A stretch of 64,000 nt of DNA from JAWMQL01 sp033283165 (GCA_033283165.1 JAWMQL010000003.1:1-64000); one strand, 5' to 3'; positions 1 through 9,527 are shown, numbered from the stretch's first letter. Numbers and translations are program-made. The notes: generated from the letters alone by a model not told the origin.

Positions 1-2
1 AC

Positions 3-974
3 GACATGCTCGCCGTTAAACAGTACGGCGAGGAACTGGGACTGGGCTGGGACGCGATCAACTCCAACACCTTCCAGGACCAGCCGGGACAGGCCCTCAG
101 TTACAAATACGGCAGCCTGACCCATACTGAGTCCGCGGTGCGCGAGCAGGCGATCCAACACAACCTCGAGTGCATCGAGCGGGGCAAGGTGCTGGGCAGC
201 ACGGCGCTGACCGTGTGGATTGGCGACGGCTCCAACTTCCCCGGCCAACAACACTTCTCCCGCTCGCTGCAGCGCTATCTGGACAGCACCCGCGCGATCT
301 ATGCCGCCCTGCCCGATGACTGGCAGATGTTCATCGAGCACAAAATGTTCGAACCCGCGTTTTATTCCACAGTGATCCAGGACTGGGGTACCAACGTCCT
401 GTGCGCGATGGAACTGGGCGTCAGGGCGAAATCGCTGGTGGACCTGGGCCACCACGCCCCCAACGTCAACATCGAGATGATTGTGTCGCGCCTGATCCAG
501 TTCGGGAAACTGGCGGGATTTCACTTCAACGACAGCAAGTACGGTGACGACGACCTGGACAGCGGTTCGATAAACCCGTACCAGCAGTTCCTGGTCTTCA
601 ACGAACTGGTGGACGCTGCGCACAATGCAGTCGAAGACTTCGACCCCGCGTACATGCTGGACCAATCACACAACGTGACCGACCCTATCGAGAGCCTGAT
701 CAACTCCGCCATCGAGGTACAGCGCAGCTTCGTCAAGGCGCTGCTGGTGAATCGTGAGGCGCTGTACGCCTGCCAGGAAAGTAACGATGCGCTGATGGCC
801 AGCAATACCCTGAAACAGGCCTATAACACTGACGTCAGCCCGATACTCGCCATGGCGAGACTGGAACAGGGCGGCGCTATCGCCCCCATCGCCTGCTACC
901 GGGCCGCAAATTACCGCGAGGCCTTGCAGGCAGAGCGGCCGCCGGTGGCGGGCGGCGGCTCGGGTATCGTCTAG
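3..974 (+). CDS. rhaI: L-rhamnose isomerase (RhaI type), 5' truncated by window edge
   Basis: This enzyme interconverts L-rhamnose and L-rhamnulose, the first step of rhamnose use in the cytoplasm. The sequence matches what I know of the Pseudomonas stutzeri-type isomerase (about 430 aa) along its whole visible length. Examples are the stretches TVWIGDGSNFPGQ, EHKMFEPAFYSTVIQDWGTN, VDLGHHAPNVNIEMIV, GFHFNDSKYGDDDLD and DQSHNVTDPIESLINSA. The last of these regions carry the metal-binding His and Asp residues. The frame is open to the left edge, so roughly 110 N-terminal residues lie outside the window and the Met at position 6 is internal. The stop codon is followed one base later by the next gene, which indicates an operon for rhamnose catabolism. 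Confidence 0.95.
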   Translation, partial: DMLAVKQYGEELGLGWDAINSNTFQDQPGQALSYKYGSLTHTESAVREQAIQHNLECIERGKVLGSTALTVWIGDGSNFPGQQHFSRSLQRYLDSTRAIYAALPDDWQMFIEHKMFEPAFYSTVIQDWGTNVLCAMELGVRAKSLVDLGHHAPNVNIEMIVSRLIQFGKLAGFHFNDSKYGDDDLDSGSINPYQQFLVFNELVDAAHNAVEDFDPAYMLDQSHNVTDPIESLINSAIEVQRSFVKALLVNREALYACQESNDALMASNTLKQAYNTDVSPILAMARLEQGGAIAPIACYRAANYREALQAERPPVAGGGSGIV

Positions 975-975
975 C

Positions 976-2181
976 GTGAGCCGCGCCGGGCTCAACACAA
1001 GAACGATGCAAGCCGACTTCAACCCCAACTACCCGGACATCCCCTTCCTGGAAGCGCGGGCGCGGCAAAGGATTCCGCGCTTCGCCTTTGAATACCTCGC
1101 AGGGGGCTGCAACAGCGAGATCAACCTGCGGGCCAATACCGCGCGGATTAGAGACGTGCGCCTGCAACCCTACTACCTGCGCGGCACCGGGGAGGTATCG
1201 CTCAAGACCAGCCTGTTCGGCCACGAGTACGACACCCCCTTCGGCATCGCCCCGATCGGCCTGCAGGGGCTGATGTGGCCGCGCGCCTCGGAGATTCTTG
1301 CCCGAACTGCTTTTGAGAACAATATTCCCTACATTCTCAGTACCGTCGGCACCGCCAGTATCGAGAAAATCGCCGAGATCACCGAGGGGCAGGCCTGGTT
1401 CCAGCTCTACAATCCGGTGGCCGACGAGTTGCGTGCCGACCTGCTGAAACGCGCCCACGATGCCGGGTACAAGGTGCTGGTGGTGCTGTGCGACACCCCC
1501 AGCTTCGGCTACCGGTCCCGCGAGATTCGCAACGGCCTGTCCATGCCACCGAAAATGACCGCCCGCAACATCGCCCAGATCGTCGCCCGGCCCCACTGGG
1601 CCCTGGCGACACTGCTGGCCGGGCAGCCCCGCTTCCAGACCCTGCTGCCCTACATCCCGAAAGGTATGAACATGCACCACCTGGGCCTCTTTATGAACGA
1701 GACCTTCTCCGGGCGCCTGAGCGAGGACAAGCTCGAAGCTATCCGCGCGCAGTGGCCGGGCAAGCTGGTACTGAAGGGCATCGTCACCGCCGAAGACGCG
1801 GAGAAAGCCATCCGCCTGGGCGCGGACGGCATTATCGTCTCCAACCACGGCGGCCGGCAACTGGACTGCGGGCCGGCTGCCATCGAGTCGCTGGCGCCCG
1901 TCGCCGACAAGCTGCGGGGACGCATCACCCTGATGATGGACAGCGGTGTACGCACCGGGGCGGACGTGGCCAATGTCCTGGCCAGCGGTGCTGAATTCAG
2001 CTTCCTGGGTCGCTCCTTCATGTACGGCGTATCCGCCCTGGGTGACGGGGGCGGTGAACAGGTGATGGCGATAGTGTCGCGACAGCTCAAGCAGGTCATG
2101 GAACAGGTCGGCGCGGAACGGGTCGGCGACCTGCCCCGGCACCGGGGCGACACCACCGAGCTAATACAGAAACGAGTCTGA
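976..2181 (+). CDS. FMN-dependent alpha-hydroxy acid dehydrogenase (lactate dehydrogenase family)
   Basis: This is a flavoprotein of the LldD/glycolate oxidase/mandelate dehydrogenase family, which oxidises L-2-hydroxyacids. The TIM barrel is complete at about 400 aa. The active-site signature SNHGGRQLD carries the catalytic His and the FMN-binding segment MDSGVRTGADV follows it. It sits directly behind rhaI. Rhamnose catabolism yields lactaldehyde and then L-lactate, so L-lactate is the most likely substrate, but this is inferred from context. The start is uncertain: GTG at 976 abuts the upstream stop, while an ATG ten codons in (1006) begins a more typical N-terminus. Mandelate or another hydroxyacid cannot be excluded. 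Confidence 0.88.
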   Translation: MSRAGLNTRTMQADFNPNYPDIPFLEARARQRIPRFAFEYLAGGCNSEINLRANTARIRDVRLQPYYLRGTGEVSLKTSLFGHEYDTPFGIAPIGLQGLMWPRASEILARTAFENNIPYILSTVGTASIEKIAEITEGQAWFQLYNPVADELRADLLKRAHDAGYKVLVVLCDTPSFGYRSREIRNGLSMPPKMTARNIAQIVARPHWALATLLAGQPRFQTLLPYIPKGMNMHHLGLFMNETFSGRLSEDKLEAIRAQWPGKLVLKGIVTAEDAEKAIRLGADGIIVSNHGGRQLDCGPAAIESLAPVADKLRGRITLMMDSGVRTGADVANVLASGAEFSFLGRSFMYGVSALGDGGGEQVMAIVSRQLKQVMEQVGAERVGDLPRHRGDTTELIQKRV

Positions 2182-2184
2182 CAA

Positions 2185-3087
2185 ATGAAAAAATGGTTAA
2201 TCCGCATCGGTATCACCGTACTCATCCTCGCGCTGGCGGCGTTCAGCTACGCCTACTACCAGATGCGCTCCCGCGGCTTCTGGCGCATCCCCTCCTACGA
2301 GACCGTGCCGCCCGAAGTGCCGGCACTTGAGCGCCCTGCGATGCTGGTTTTTTCCAAGACCAATTCCTTTATCCACAGGGAGGCCATGCCCGCCGCAGAG
2401 GCAATGTTCAACGAACTCGGCGACAAGCAGGGCTGGTCGATTTACATCACCGAAAACGGCGCCATCCACAACGCGGAGGACCTGGCGAAATTTGACACCG
2501 TGGTCTGGAACAATGTTACCGGCAACGTACTCACTGACGGGCAACGCCAGGCACTGGCTTCCTACCTGGAAAACGGCGGTGGCTGGATCGGCATCCACGG
2601 CGCCGGTGACGACTCCGCCGAGTCGGACTGGCCCTGGTACCGGGAGCACCTGATCGGCGCGACGTTTATCGGCCACCCCATGAATCCGCAGTTCCAGGAG
2701 GCCACGATACGCATTGAGGCGAGGAACGACCCTATTGTGGCTCACCTGGGAGATACCTGGATACGCACCGACGAGTGGTACTCCTTCGACAGTAGCCCCC
2801 GTTCAGCCGGCATGCAGGTTCTGGGCAACCTCGACGAAACCACCTACTCACCGGTGTTCTTTGACAAGGATATCCGCATGGGTGATGACCACCCGATCAT
2901 CTGGAAGAACTGCGTGGGCAGTGGCCGCACTTTCTACTCCGCGTTGGGGCACACTGCGGAAAGTTATGCCGAACCAAAACACGTGGAGATGCTGGCGCGG
3001 GCGGTGAAATGGACGGCAGGCCTGGCGGGTGCGACGTGCAGCCCAACCAGGCAGGCATCGGCCTCAGCAGGAGAAAGTTATGAATAA
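2185..3087 (+). CDS. membrane-anchored ThuA-like domain protein
   Basis: Residues 5-25 form one hydrophobic membrane anchor (WLIRIGITVLILALAAFSYA). The remainder is a ThuA-like domain with a class I glutamine amidotransferase-like fold, placed outside the inner membrane by the anchor. Typical features are AMLVFSKTNSFIHREAMP near the start, LASYLENGGGWIGIHGAGD in the middle and GSGRTFYSALGHTAESY near the end. ThuA proteins are associated with disaccharide and polysaccharide use, but their reaction is not settled. The gene begins 3 bases after the hydroxyacid dehydrogenase and its end overlaps the GH78 gene start (ATGAATAA), so the two are probably translationally coupled. It is likely an accessory protein of rhamnoside breakdown. 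Confidence 0.8.
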   Translation: MKKWLIRIGITVLILALAAFSYAYYQMRSRGFWRIPSYETVPPEVPALERPAMLVFSKTNSFIHREAMPAAEAMFNELGDKQGWSIYITENGAIHNAEDLAKFDTVVWNNVTGNVLTDGQRQALASYLENGGGWIGIHGAGDDSAESDWPWYREHLIGATFIGHPMNPQFQEATIRIEARNDPIVAHLGDTWIRTDEWYSFDSSPRSAGMQVLGNLDETTYSPVFFDKDIRMGDDHPIIWKNCVGSGRTFYSALGHTAESYAEPKHVEMLARAVKWTAGLAGATCSPTRQASASAGESYE

Positions 3088-6000
3088 GGTATCTATCACC
3101 GGTATGGTAACCACCCTACTCGCTGCCTGCTACGCTGTATCCTTTCCGGTCGCTGCACAGACTGGTCTGCTCTCACCGAAAGACCTGCGGGTGGAATACG
3201 CCAGGAATCCGTTGGGCATCGCCGCGGCTGCTCCGCGACTCAGTTGGCGAAGTACCACTGACACCAGGAATGTTCAGCAAAGTGCCTACCAAGTCCAGGC
3301 GGCCCGGTCGGAGGAGCAACTCAATTCCGGTGAATTGCTGTGGGACTCGGGGCGTGTGAAGTCCGACCGCTCACTGTTCGTACCCTATCAGGGTCCGGAA
3401 CTGGGTACGGGCCAGCAAGTGGTCTGGCGACTCAAAGTCTGGGACCAGGAGGGAAATGCCTCGACCTGGAGCGAAACCGCTTCATGGGAAATGGGCCTGC
3501 TACAGCCCGAGGACTGGGTCTCGCACTGGATCAAGCCCGCCGGCCCCGTCGACCGATCAGACGTGCGTCCGGTCGTTCAGCTGCGCAAAACCTTTAAGGT
3601 GGAGGGCGAGGTGGCAAGCGCCAGGCTCTACGCCACAGCCAGAGGGATTTACGCGCTGGAGCTCAACGGCGAGCCGGTGGGCGACCAGGTACTGGCCCCT
3701 GGCTGGACCAGCTACGGTAACCGTATCCAGTACCAGACCTATGATGTCACCACGCAACTGGCCGAGGGCGACAACGCACTCGGCGCCCTGTTGGCGGACG
3801 GCTGGTACCGGGGCTACCTGGCCTGGGAAGGCAAGAGAAACCTCTACGGCGAGGAGACCGCGCTGCGCGCGCAACTGCACATTCGCTACGCGGACGGCAG
3901 CGAAGCGGTGATCGGCACGGACGATAGCTGGACCTCCACCACCTCGGGACCCTGGCGGGGCGCGGACATTTACAACGGCGAGGTCTATGATGCGAGGCTG
4001 GAAATACCGGGCTGGAGCACAGCGGGCTACGACGACGCCGACTGGAATGGTGTCGCAGTGCACGAATCTGACCCGGTGGAACTGGTGGCCCCCCAGGCCC
4101 CGGCGATTCGCCCGATCGAGGAACTGGCCCCGATCTCCGTGAGCCGGGCACCCAATGGCGAAATCCTGGTCGACATGGGCCAGAACCTGGTGGGCTGGGT
4201 ACGCCTGAAGATGCAGGGGGACGCGGGCACCGAGGTGATACTGCGTCATGCGGAAGTGCTGGACGAAGAGGGCAATCTGTACACCGATAACCTGCGCAGC
4301 GCCGTCCAGATCGACCGCTACACCCTCGCAGGCAGTGACCCCGAAACCTACGAACCGCGCTTTACCTTTCATGGCTTCCGTTACGTCGCTATCAACGGGT
4401 ATCCCGGTGACCTGAGACCGGAAGACATTGCCGCGGTGGTGGTGCACTCTGACATGGCCGCCACCGGCGCCTGGGAGAGTTCAAGCGACCTGCTGAACCA
4501 GCTTTATCACAACATCGTCTGGGGCCAGAAAGGAAATTTCCTGGACGTGCCCACGGACTGCCCCCAGCGCGATGAGCGACTGGGCTGGACCGGCGATGCC
4601 CAGGTGTTCGCCCCCACAGCCGCCTTTAATATGGATGTATCAGGCTTCTTCGCCAAGTGGCTAGCGGACGTTGCTATCGACCAGCAGGACAACGGCAGCG
4701 TGCCGGATGTAGTCCCCAATGTGCTCGGCCCCAACCAGGGCGGGGTGGCCGGCTGGGCGGATGCCGCCACCGTGGTGCCCTGGGCCATGTACCGCGCCTA
4801 CGGTGACGAGGCGCTCCTGCGCCGGCAGTTCGACAGCATGTCCGCCTGGGTGGACTATATCGCGACCCAGGCCGGCGAGGACCTGGTGTGGCGCCCGGGA
4901 TGGCAGTACGGCGACTGGCTGTCGCCCCAGTTCACGGATGTGTTCTCGCCCTACCGGGCTGTGACCGGCACCGACCTGATCGCCACCGCCTACTTCGCCC
5001 ACTCCGCGAACCTGGTCGGCCGGGCAGCGGAGGTGCTGGGGGAGAAACGCGCCGCTTCCCGCTATAGCAAGCTGTTCGAGCGTGTCAGGGAGGCCTTCCA
5101 GAACGAGTTCATGACCCCGGGCGGGCGTCTGTCCTACGAGACTCAGACGGCCTACGTGCTCGCGCTGGACTTCGACCTGTTGCCCCAATCGGGTCGCGCA
5201 GATGCCGCCGCCAGGCTCGCCGCAGACGTCCGGTCCCGCGGCAATCACCTGACTACCGGCTTCCTCGGAACCCCGGCCCTCACCCGGGTTCTGAGCGATC
5301 ACGGCCAGACCGACGTCGCCTACGACTTGCTGACCCAGACCAGCTATCCTTCCTGGCTCTACCCGGTGAAGTTTGGCGCCACCACCATCTGGGAGCGCTG
5401 GGACGCGGTACGGCCGGACGGTACCTTTCAGAGTCCCGAGATGACCTCCTTCAACCACTACGCCTATGGCGCCGTGGGCGAGTGGATGGTGGAAGTTGTC
5501 GCAGGGCTTGACCAGGCTGCCGACTCCCGGGGCTACCGGCGCCTGCAACTGCGCCCGCAACCGGGCGGCCGCCTAAGCCAGGCAAGTGCGACCCTGGACA
5601 CGCCCTACGGCACCGCAGCATCGGCCTGGTCCTTCAACGGCGACCGCTTCAACCTGGAGGTGACTGTGGCGCCCAATACCTCCGCCGAGGTCACCCTTCC
5701 CCTGGCGACGGGTCTGGAAGTTACCGAGAGCGGTGCGGCGCTGGAATCCGCGGAGGGCGTCAGGTCCCGACGCGAGCATCACGGCGATACGATCCTGGAA
5801 CTGGGTTCGGGCAGTTACAGCTTCAGCTACCGGTCCTGGGACCTGTTGGCACGGGCGGCGGATTACGCTCCCTTTACGCCGGACACTCCGTTGTCAGACT
5901 TTCTCAGCGATCCCGTGGCAATACGCATCCTGGATGAGTCCATGCCCGGATTCAACGGTGGCGCGCAGATACCCGTGAGCATGACCGCCCTGTCACCCAG

Positions 6001-6130
6001 ACAACTGGAGCGTTACAACACGCGGGGCCTGGTTACCGCACTGACCGCGGCCATTCCGCGGATCAACGAAGAACGGCGCGCAGCGCTTCTGAAAAGTGCC
6101 AAGCAGGCAGCCGAAAAACCAAACAGGTAA
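3080..6130 (+). CDS. alpha-L-rhamnosidase, glycoside hydrolase family 78
   Basis: This exo-enzyme cleaves terminal alpha-L-rhamnose from glycosides or polysaccharides. The start was placed at 3080 because AGGAG lies just upstream and the protein then begins with a clear Sec signal peptide ending in FPVAAQ. Order: signal peptide, N-terminal beta-sandwich domains, (alpha/alpha)6 catalytic barrel from about residue 430 to 790, then a C-terminal beta domain. The GH78 acidic cluster DCPQRDERLGWTGD is at about residues 492-505 and the downstream catalytic Glu lies in GATTIWERWD (E772). About 100 extra C-terminal residues after the barrel are not typical of the family. The gene overlaps the ThuA gene by 8 bases, and a GDSL esterase gene follows 14 bases after its stop. 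Confidence 0.93.
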   Translation: MNKVSITGMVTTLLAACYAVSFPVAAQTGLLSPKDLRVEYARNPLGIAAAAPRLSWRSTTDTRNVQQSAYQVQAARSEEQLNSGELLWDSGRVKSDRSLFVPYQGPELGTGQQVVWRLKVWDQEGNASTWSETASWEMGLLQPEDWVSHWIKPAGPVDRSDVRPVVQLRKTFKVEGEVASARLYATARGIYALELNGEPVGDQVLAPGWTSYGNRIQYQTYDVTTQLAEGDNALGALLADGWYRGYLAWEGKRNLYGEETALRAQLHIRYADGSEAVIGTDDSWTSTTSGPWRGADIYNGEVYDARLEIPGWSTAGYDDADWNGVAVHESDPVELVAPQAPAIRPIEELAPISVSRAPNGEILVDMGQNLVGWVRLKMQGDAGTEVILRHAEVLDEEGNLYTDNLRSAVQIDRYTLAGSDPETYEPRFTFHGFRYVAINGYPGDLRPEDIAAVVVHSDMAATGAWESSSDLLNQLYHNIVWGQKGNFLDVPTDCPQRDERLGWTGDAQVFAPTAAFNMDVSGFFAKWLADVAIDQQDNGSVPDVVPNVLGPNQGGVAGWADAATVVPWAMYRAYGDEALLRRQFDSMSAWVDYIATQAGEDLVWRPGWQYGDWLSPQFTDVFSPYRAVTGTDLIATAYFAHSANLVGRAAEVLGEKRAASRYSKLFERVREAFQNEFMTPGGRLSYETQTAYVLALDFDLLPQSGRADAAARLAADVRSRGNHLTTGFLGTPALTRVLSDHGQTDVAYDLLTQTSYPSWLYPVKFGATTIWERWDAVRPDGTFQSPEMTSFNHYAYGAVGEWMVEVVAGLDQAADSRGYRRLQLRPQPGGRLSQASATLDTPYGTAASAWSFNGDRFNLEVTVAPNTSAEVTLPLATGLEVTESGAALESAEGVRSRREHHGDTILELGSGSYSFSYRSWDLLARAADYAPFTPDTPLSDFLSDPVAIRILDESMPGFNGGAQIPVSMTALSPRQLERYNTRGLVTALTAAIPRINEERRAALLKSAKQAAEKPNR

Positions 6131-6144
6131 CGAGGCGATCAAAA

Positions 6145-6816
6145 ATGAGGAAGTGGCTGGTCAGGGTATCCGTACTGCTGAACATAACGCTTGCGCTGGC
6201 CGCCACGCTGCTGTGGTTCAACTGGCAGTCGATTGTTCAGAACAATTTTCTGAAGCCGGGCTACGATCGCTGGACAACCCAGTTTGAAGTACTTTCCATC
6301 CAACCCGGGGACATCGTATTCCTGGGCGACTCGATTACTGAAGGGGGAATCTGGGAAGAGCTGTTTCCCGGACTACCGACACGCAATCGCGGTATTGGCG
6401 GCGACGTGACTGAAGGGGTGCTAGAGCGCCTGGAGCAGGTAACACAGGGCACGCCGGCAAAGGTCTTCCTGCTGATCGGCACCAACGACCTCGCGCTGTC
6501 AGAGAAATCCCCGGATGAGATTGCCGCGAACATCGAGGCGATCGTCGACGCCATACGTTCACAATCACCTGGGACACGGATCTACGTTCAAAGCGTTCTG
6601 CCGCGAGGCGCTGGCTTCCGGGCAGCTGTTGAAGCCCTGAACCGGGCTACCCGGGCCCGGATTTCAACCAAGGCGAACTGGATCGACCTGTATCCGCTGT
6701 TCCTGGACACCGAGGACGGCTCCATTCGCGATGAATTCAGCAACGACGAACTCCACCTGATGGGTGCCGGTTACCTAAACTGGCGAGACGCGATAGCGCC
6801 CCATGTCCACCCATGA
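6145..6816 (+). CDS. SGNH/GDSL-family esterase with N-terminal anchor
   Basis: This is an SGNH hydrolase with all four family blocks visible: Ser63 in FLGDSITEGG, Gly86 in RGIGGD, Asn114 in IGTNDLA, and the Asp201/His204 pair in DELHL. A hydrophobic segment at residues 8-24 is a signal anchor, so the enzyme acts in the periplasm. Such enzymes commonly remove acetyl groups from sugars. Its place directly behind the GH78 gene suggests that it deacetylates the rhamnoside substrate so the rhamnosidase can act, although the substrate is not shown by the sequence. Length (223 aa) is normal for the family. Confidence 0.88.
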   Translation: MRKWLVRVSVLLNITLALAATLLWFNWQSIVQNNFLKPGYDRWTTQFEVLSIQPGDIVFLGDSITEGGIWEELFPGLPTRNRGIGGDVTEGVLERLEQVTQGTPAKVFLLIGTNDLALSEKSPDEIAANIEAIVDAIRSQSPGTRIYVQSVLPRGAGFRAAVEALNRATRARISTKANWIDLYPLFLDTEDGSIRDEFSNDELHLMGAGYLNWRDAIAPHVHP

Positions 6817-6880
6817 GATTAATGACTGATTGATTCAGTGGCAAATACCTTTTTTTGAAATCCTCCATGGAGAAACCGCC

Positions 6881-7198
6881 ATGCAAAGACGTGAATTACT
6901 GAGGTCCTCCCTGACCATGCTGGGCGCGGCCGCCGGCGCCGTGTTCCTCATGAGCAACATTCACGAATCCGTGGGTGGCGAGGCTATTCACGAGATGGGC
7001 ACCGCGCGCATGGGCAGGGATCCCAGGGAGTCCGTACTCAACCGCTGGAACCAGGCCCACGATGTGCCAAACCTGTTCGTCACTGACGGCGCCAGTATGA
7101 CATCGACCTCCTGCGTGAACCCATCGCTCACCTACATGGCATTGACCGCCCGTGCCGCGGATTACGCCGTGACACAGCTGCGCGAGGGAGCCATCTGA
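6881..7198 (+). pseudogene. GMC oxidoreductase C-terminal remnant fused to a Tat-type leader
   Basis: The 105-aa product starts with MQRRELLRSSLTMLGAAAG, a twin-arginine leader typical of the small subunit (gluconate 2-dehydrogenase subunit 3 type) encoded next to many GMC flavoproteins. After about 30 residues it switches to EAIHEMGTARMGRDP and VTDGASMTSTSCVNPSLTYM. These are the last 70 residues of a GMC oxidoreductase, including the conserved HEMGTARMG and the C-terminal N-P-S motif. The FAD domain is missing. The simplest reading is an in-frame deletion that joined the start of a subunit-3 gene to the end of its neighbouring flavoprotein gene. It has a complete start and stop but cannot bind FAD. 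Confidence 0.82.
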
Positions 7199-7240
7199 GC
7201 CGCCTGGCGGGATACTGGCGCCACACAGGACATTGGATTT

Positions 7241-7268
7241 ATATATATCTTATAGGTAAGATATATAT
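7241..7268. promoter_or_regulatory. perfect 12-bp inverted repeat, TetR-type operator (site 1)
   Basis: Arms ATATATATCTTA (7241-7252) and TAAGATATATAT (7257-7268) are perfect inverted copies separated by four bases. The core CTTATAGGTAAG at 7249-7260 matches five other sites in this window, all upstream of catabolic genes. It lies about 75 bases before the dioxygenase-like gene start at 7345. The strong symmetry and recurrence support an operator. Assignment to the TetR protein at 33.7 kb is inferred. Confidence 0.75.
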
Positions 7269-7344
7269 CTCGATTCTCTATCCCGGTTCTCTCAGCACTG
7301 TGCCGGGTACGTGTTTGTATATCGTGCTGAAGCAGGTAGCCACC

Positions 7345-8430
7345 ATGACCATGACCCAGGAACGCCGGGAACAGCTGTCCCGCATCTTGCGCCCCGCCGC
7401 GCCGCCGCGCGAGATCGACAACGTCTACTCCGAAGATCAACTACACAGGTTACTCGGCGTGGTCCGCGAGCATGGCCCCTGGAAACTGATCATCGCCCAG
7501 CACTTCGCCTCCGCCGAGGAACTGCTGGCGACATTATCCGGCGGCGCGCCGGATAATGGCGGCCTGTCGCTGGACATGTTCCTCACACCCACCTTTCGGG
7601 GGTTCCTGGCGAATTACTCTGCGGCGCTGTATCCGGAGATACAGGACTGCTTCTACAACGATCACTTTCTGGACCTGGCCAGGGACTACTGGGGCGCCAA
7701 ATATGCCAAACCGCAGATGATGCTGTTTAACGTAAACGGCCCCTGCGGCAATCTCGACCCCGGCCACCTCGACAGCCCTAGCTTCCGCGGCGTACGCTAC
7801 GAAAACTCGCCCACCTGGCTGTGCGCGGTAATGGGCAAGTCGGGCCTGTTCCAGGATTACCTGATCAAAATGGCCCAGGTCATCACCTGGTTCTCCCACT
7901 GCTCCAGCAGCGGGTTCACCTACTGGCCTGAAGGCCCTCTGGAAGCACCACAACGCCTTCAGCCGCCCATCTATAACCGGGGAGTCGTGGTACAGAATGA
8001 AATGATGTTCCACCGTGGGGAAGCCAATGGTCCCGTTGAACAGCAACGCCCCAGGGGACTCAACTTCGACACCCTGTTCTCAGGTGATCCCGATGATCGA
8101 AACCACTGGCTGTTGAAGTCGGGCGACGACATTATCGCTCGACACCATACCGATGAACTGCGCTTCCTTGTGCACTGGTCTGCCGAGGTATTCGAGGATC
8201 TCGCGGAGCTAAAGAAGAACATGGACGGCACCGACGATCTCACCCAGGATAAAGCCATTGAAATGATGATCGACGACGTCAGGGCCCGGGGGATAGACAT
8301 CGCCATGCCCAGCGACCCGCTTCACGACACGGCTTTTATCACCCAACTTAACGCCGCCTACGATTTGGGCGGCCCATCAAGTTACCCGAAAGATGCCCCC
8401 GTAACACCGATGTACATCGACGCCGCGTAG
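7345..8430 (+). CDS. putative Fe(II)-dependent dioxygenase-like protein (paralog A)
   Basis: I do not recognise a named family with certainty. The 361-aa protein is clearly paralogous to the one at 37700-38755. Shared blocks include SAEEL, PEI-DCF, LFNV-GPC, NEMMFH and RFLVHW. Both keep an HxD pair (H141-D143 here, in GHLDSPSFRG), a distal His (H223 in NEMMFHRGE) and an Arg (R273). This spacing is what a phytanoyl-CoA-hydroxylase-like 2-oxoglutarate/Fe(II) oxygenase would need, so an oxygenase role on the aglycone is proposed. The start ATG at 7345 begins MTMTQERREQLSRILRP. The same N-terminus recurs as a remnant at 16616. The palindromic operator sits just upstream. Confidence 0.7.
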   Translation: MTMTQERREQLSRILRPAAPPREIDNVYSEDQLHRLLGVVREHGPWKLIIAQHFASAEELLATLSGGAPDNGGLSLDMFLTPTFRGFLANYSAALYPEIQDCFYNDHFLDLARDYWGAKYAKPQMMLFNVNGPCGNLDPGHLDSPSFRGVRYENSPTWLCAVMGKSGLFQDYLIKMAQVITWFSHCSSSGFTYWPEGPLEAPQRLQPPIYNRGVVVQNEMMFHRGEANGPVEQQRPRGLNFDTLFSGDPDDRNHWLLKSGDDIIARHHTDELRFLVHWSAEVFEDLAELKKNMDGTDDLTQDKAIEMMIDDVRARGIDIAMPSDPLHDTAFITQLNAAYDLGGPSSYPKDAPVTPMYIDAA

Positions 8431-8478
8431 GTAGCCATTGCAGACTCATTTCAGGTTAGAACATAACGGAGCGGGACT

Positions 8479-9510
8479 ATGGCTGAGGGGCCGAAACTTA
8501 AGACCAGCCTTAAGAGCCTTGGGGTCGTGCTGTTCGCCCTGCTCGCCGGCGCTTGCGATGACATGTACGGCGAGAGGGCCAATCCACCCCTCGTCACCAC
8601 CGAGCCGCTGGCAGATCCTCATGTGATTATTTATGAGGGGCAATACTACCTCTATGGGACAGCGAAGGTTTCCGACCACTATAACGTCTTTACCTCCAGC
8701 GACGGTGTGAACTGGGAAAAGGGCCCCGAGGTCTTCAGCAAGAACACCGATATCCTCTGGGCGCCGAATGTCTTTCACGATCCGGTCAGCCAGACGTTCT
8801 ACCTGTATTACTCGCTGGATTTCAGCCTCGGTGTTGCGCAGGCCGATTCCCCGCTCGGGCCGTTTGAGGACCTGGGTCTGCTGATCGAGGATGCCATCGA
8901 TGCCTATGTTCTGATGGAAGACGATGCCTATTACCTCTATTACGCTACTGCCAATGAAGGTTTCAGGAACCTCGAGCAGATGGGCAAGCGCATGGTTGAG
9001 GGAATGATCCATAGTGTCTTCAGTGATAAAGATACCCGCGTCCGCAAGAGGATCTTTGTCCAGAAGATGCGCTCCCCCACCAAGCCAGAAGGCCGACCCA
9101 TCGAGTTGATCGAGGCCTCCGAGGACTGGGAGAAAGGCTATAGCCTGCACGTTGTGGAAGGTCCCTGGTTACTCAAGGAGAACGGAGTCTACTACCTAAT
9201 GTATTCAGGCAGCCCCTCCCACGAGAGCGAGTACGGGATCGGCTACGCCACTGCAGAGAGCCCAATGGGGCCGTTCACCAAGAACCCGGACAACCCGATT
9301 TTGTTCACAACGTCGGACAGCTCGATATTTGGCAAGACGGTCTATGGGCCTGGCCACCATAGCGTGGTCGACTCCGCCGATGGCAGACACTGGATCTACT
9401 TCCATCAGAATGAAAGGAAATTCAATCTGGGTCTTGGTGGCCGCTACACCGCCCGGGGTGAATTGAATATCGACGACGGAGGACGGCTGAGTGTCAGGCT
9501 CGGCCAATAA
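8479..9510 (+). CDS. glycoside hydrolase family 43-like lipoprotein
   Basis: A lipobox LLAGAC puts the lipidated Cys at residue 26, so the protein is membrane-attached. The five-bladed propeller of GH43 and related families is indicated by YYLYGTA, YYLYYA and YYLMYSG repeats. The three expected acidic residues are present: Asp46 in LADPHVI (base), Asp141 in AIDAYVLMED (pKa modulator) and Glu228 in HVVEGPW (acid). GH43 enzymes remove arabinose, xylose or galactose from side chains. The exact sugar cannot be read from the sequence. The start is supported by GGAG nine bases upstream. It is followed after 17 bases by an alpha/beta hydrolase gene, probably in the same transcript. Confidence 0.85.
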   Translation: MAEGPKLKTSLKSLGVVLFALLAGACDDMYGERANPPLVTTEPLADPHVIIYEGQYYLYGTAKVSDHYNVFTSSDGVNWEKGPEVFSKNTDILWAPNVFHDPVSQTFYLYYSLDFSLGVAQADSPLGPFEDLGLLIEDAIDAYVLMEDDAYYLYYATANEGFRNLEQMGKRMVEGMIHSVFSDKDTRVRKRIFVQKMRSPTKPEGRPIELIEASEDWEKGYSLHVVEGPWLLKENGVYYLMYSGSPSHESEYGIGYATAESPMGPFTKNPDNPILFTTSDSSIFGKTVYGPGHHSVVDSADGRHWIYFHQNERKFNLGLGGRYTARGELNIDDGGRLSVRLGQ

Positions 9511-9527
9511 TACTGAGGGCGCCCGCT

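Noticed and set aside
877..2142. Long open frame opposite the hydroxyacid dehydrogenase gene
   Set aside because: Antisense frame produced by GC-rich codon bias; the plus-strand protein has a clear active site and family match.
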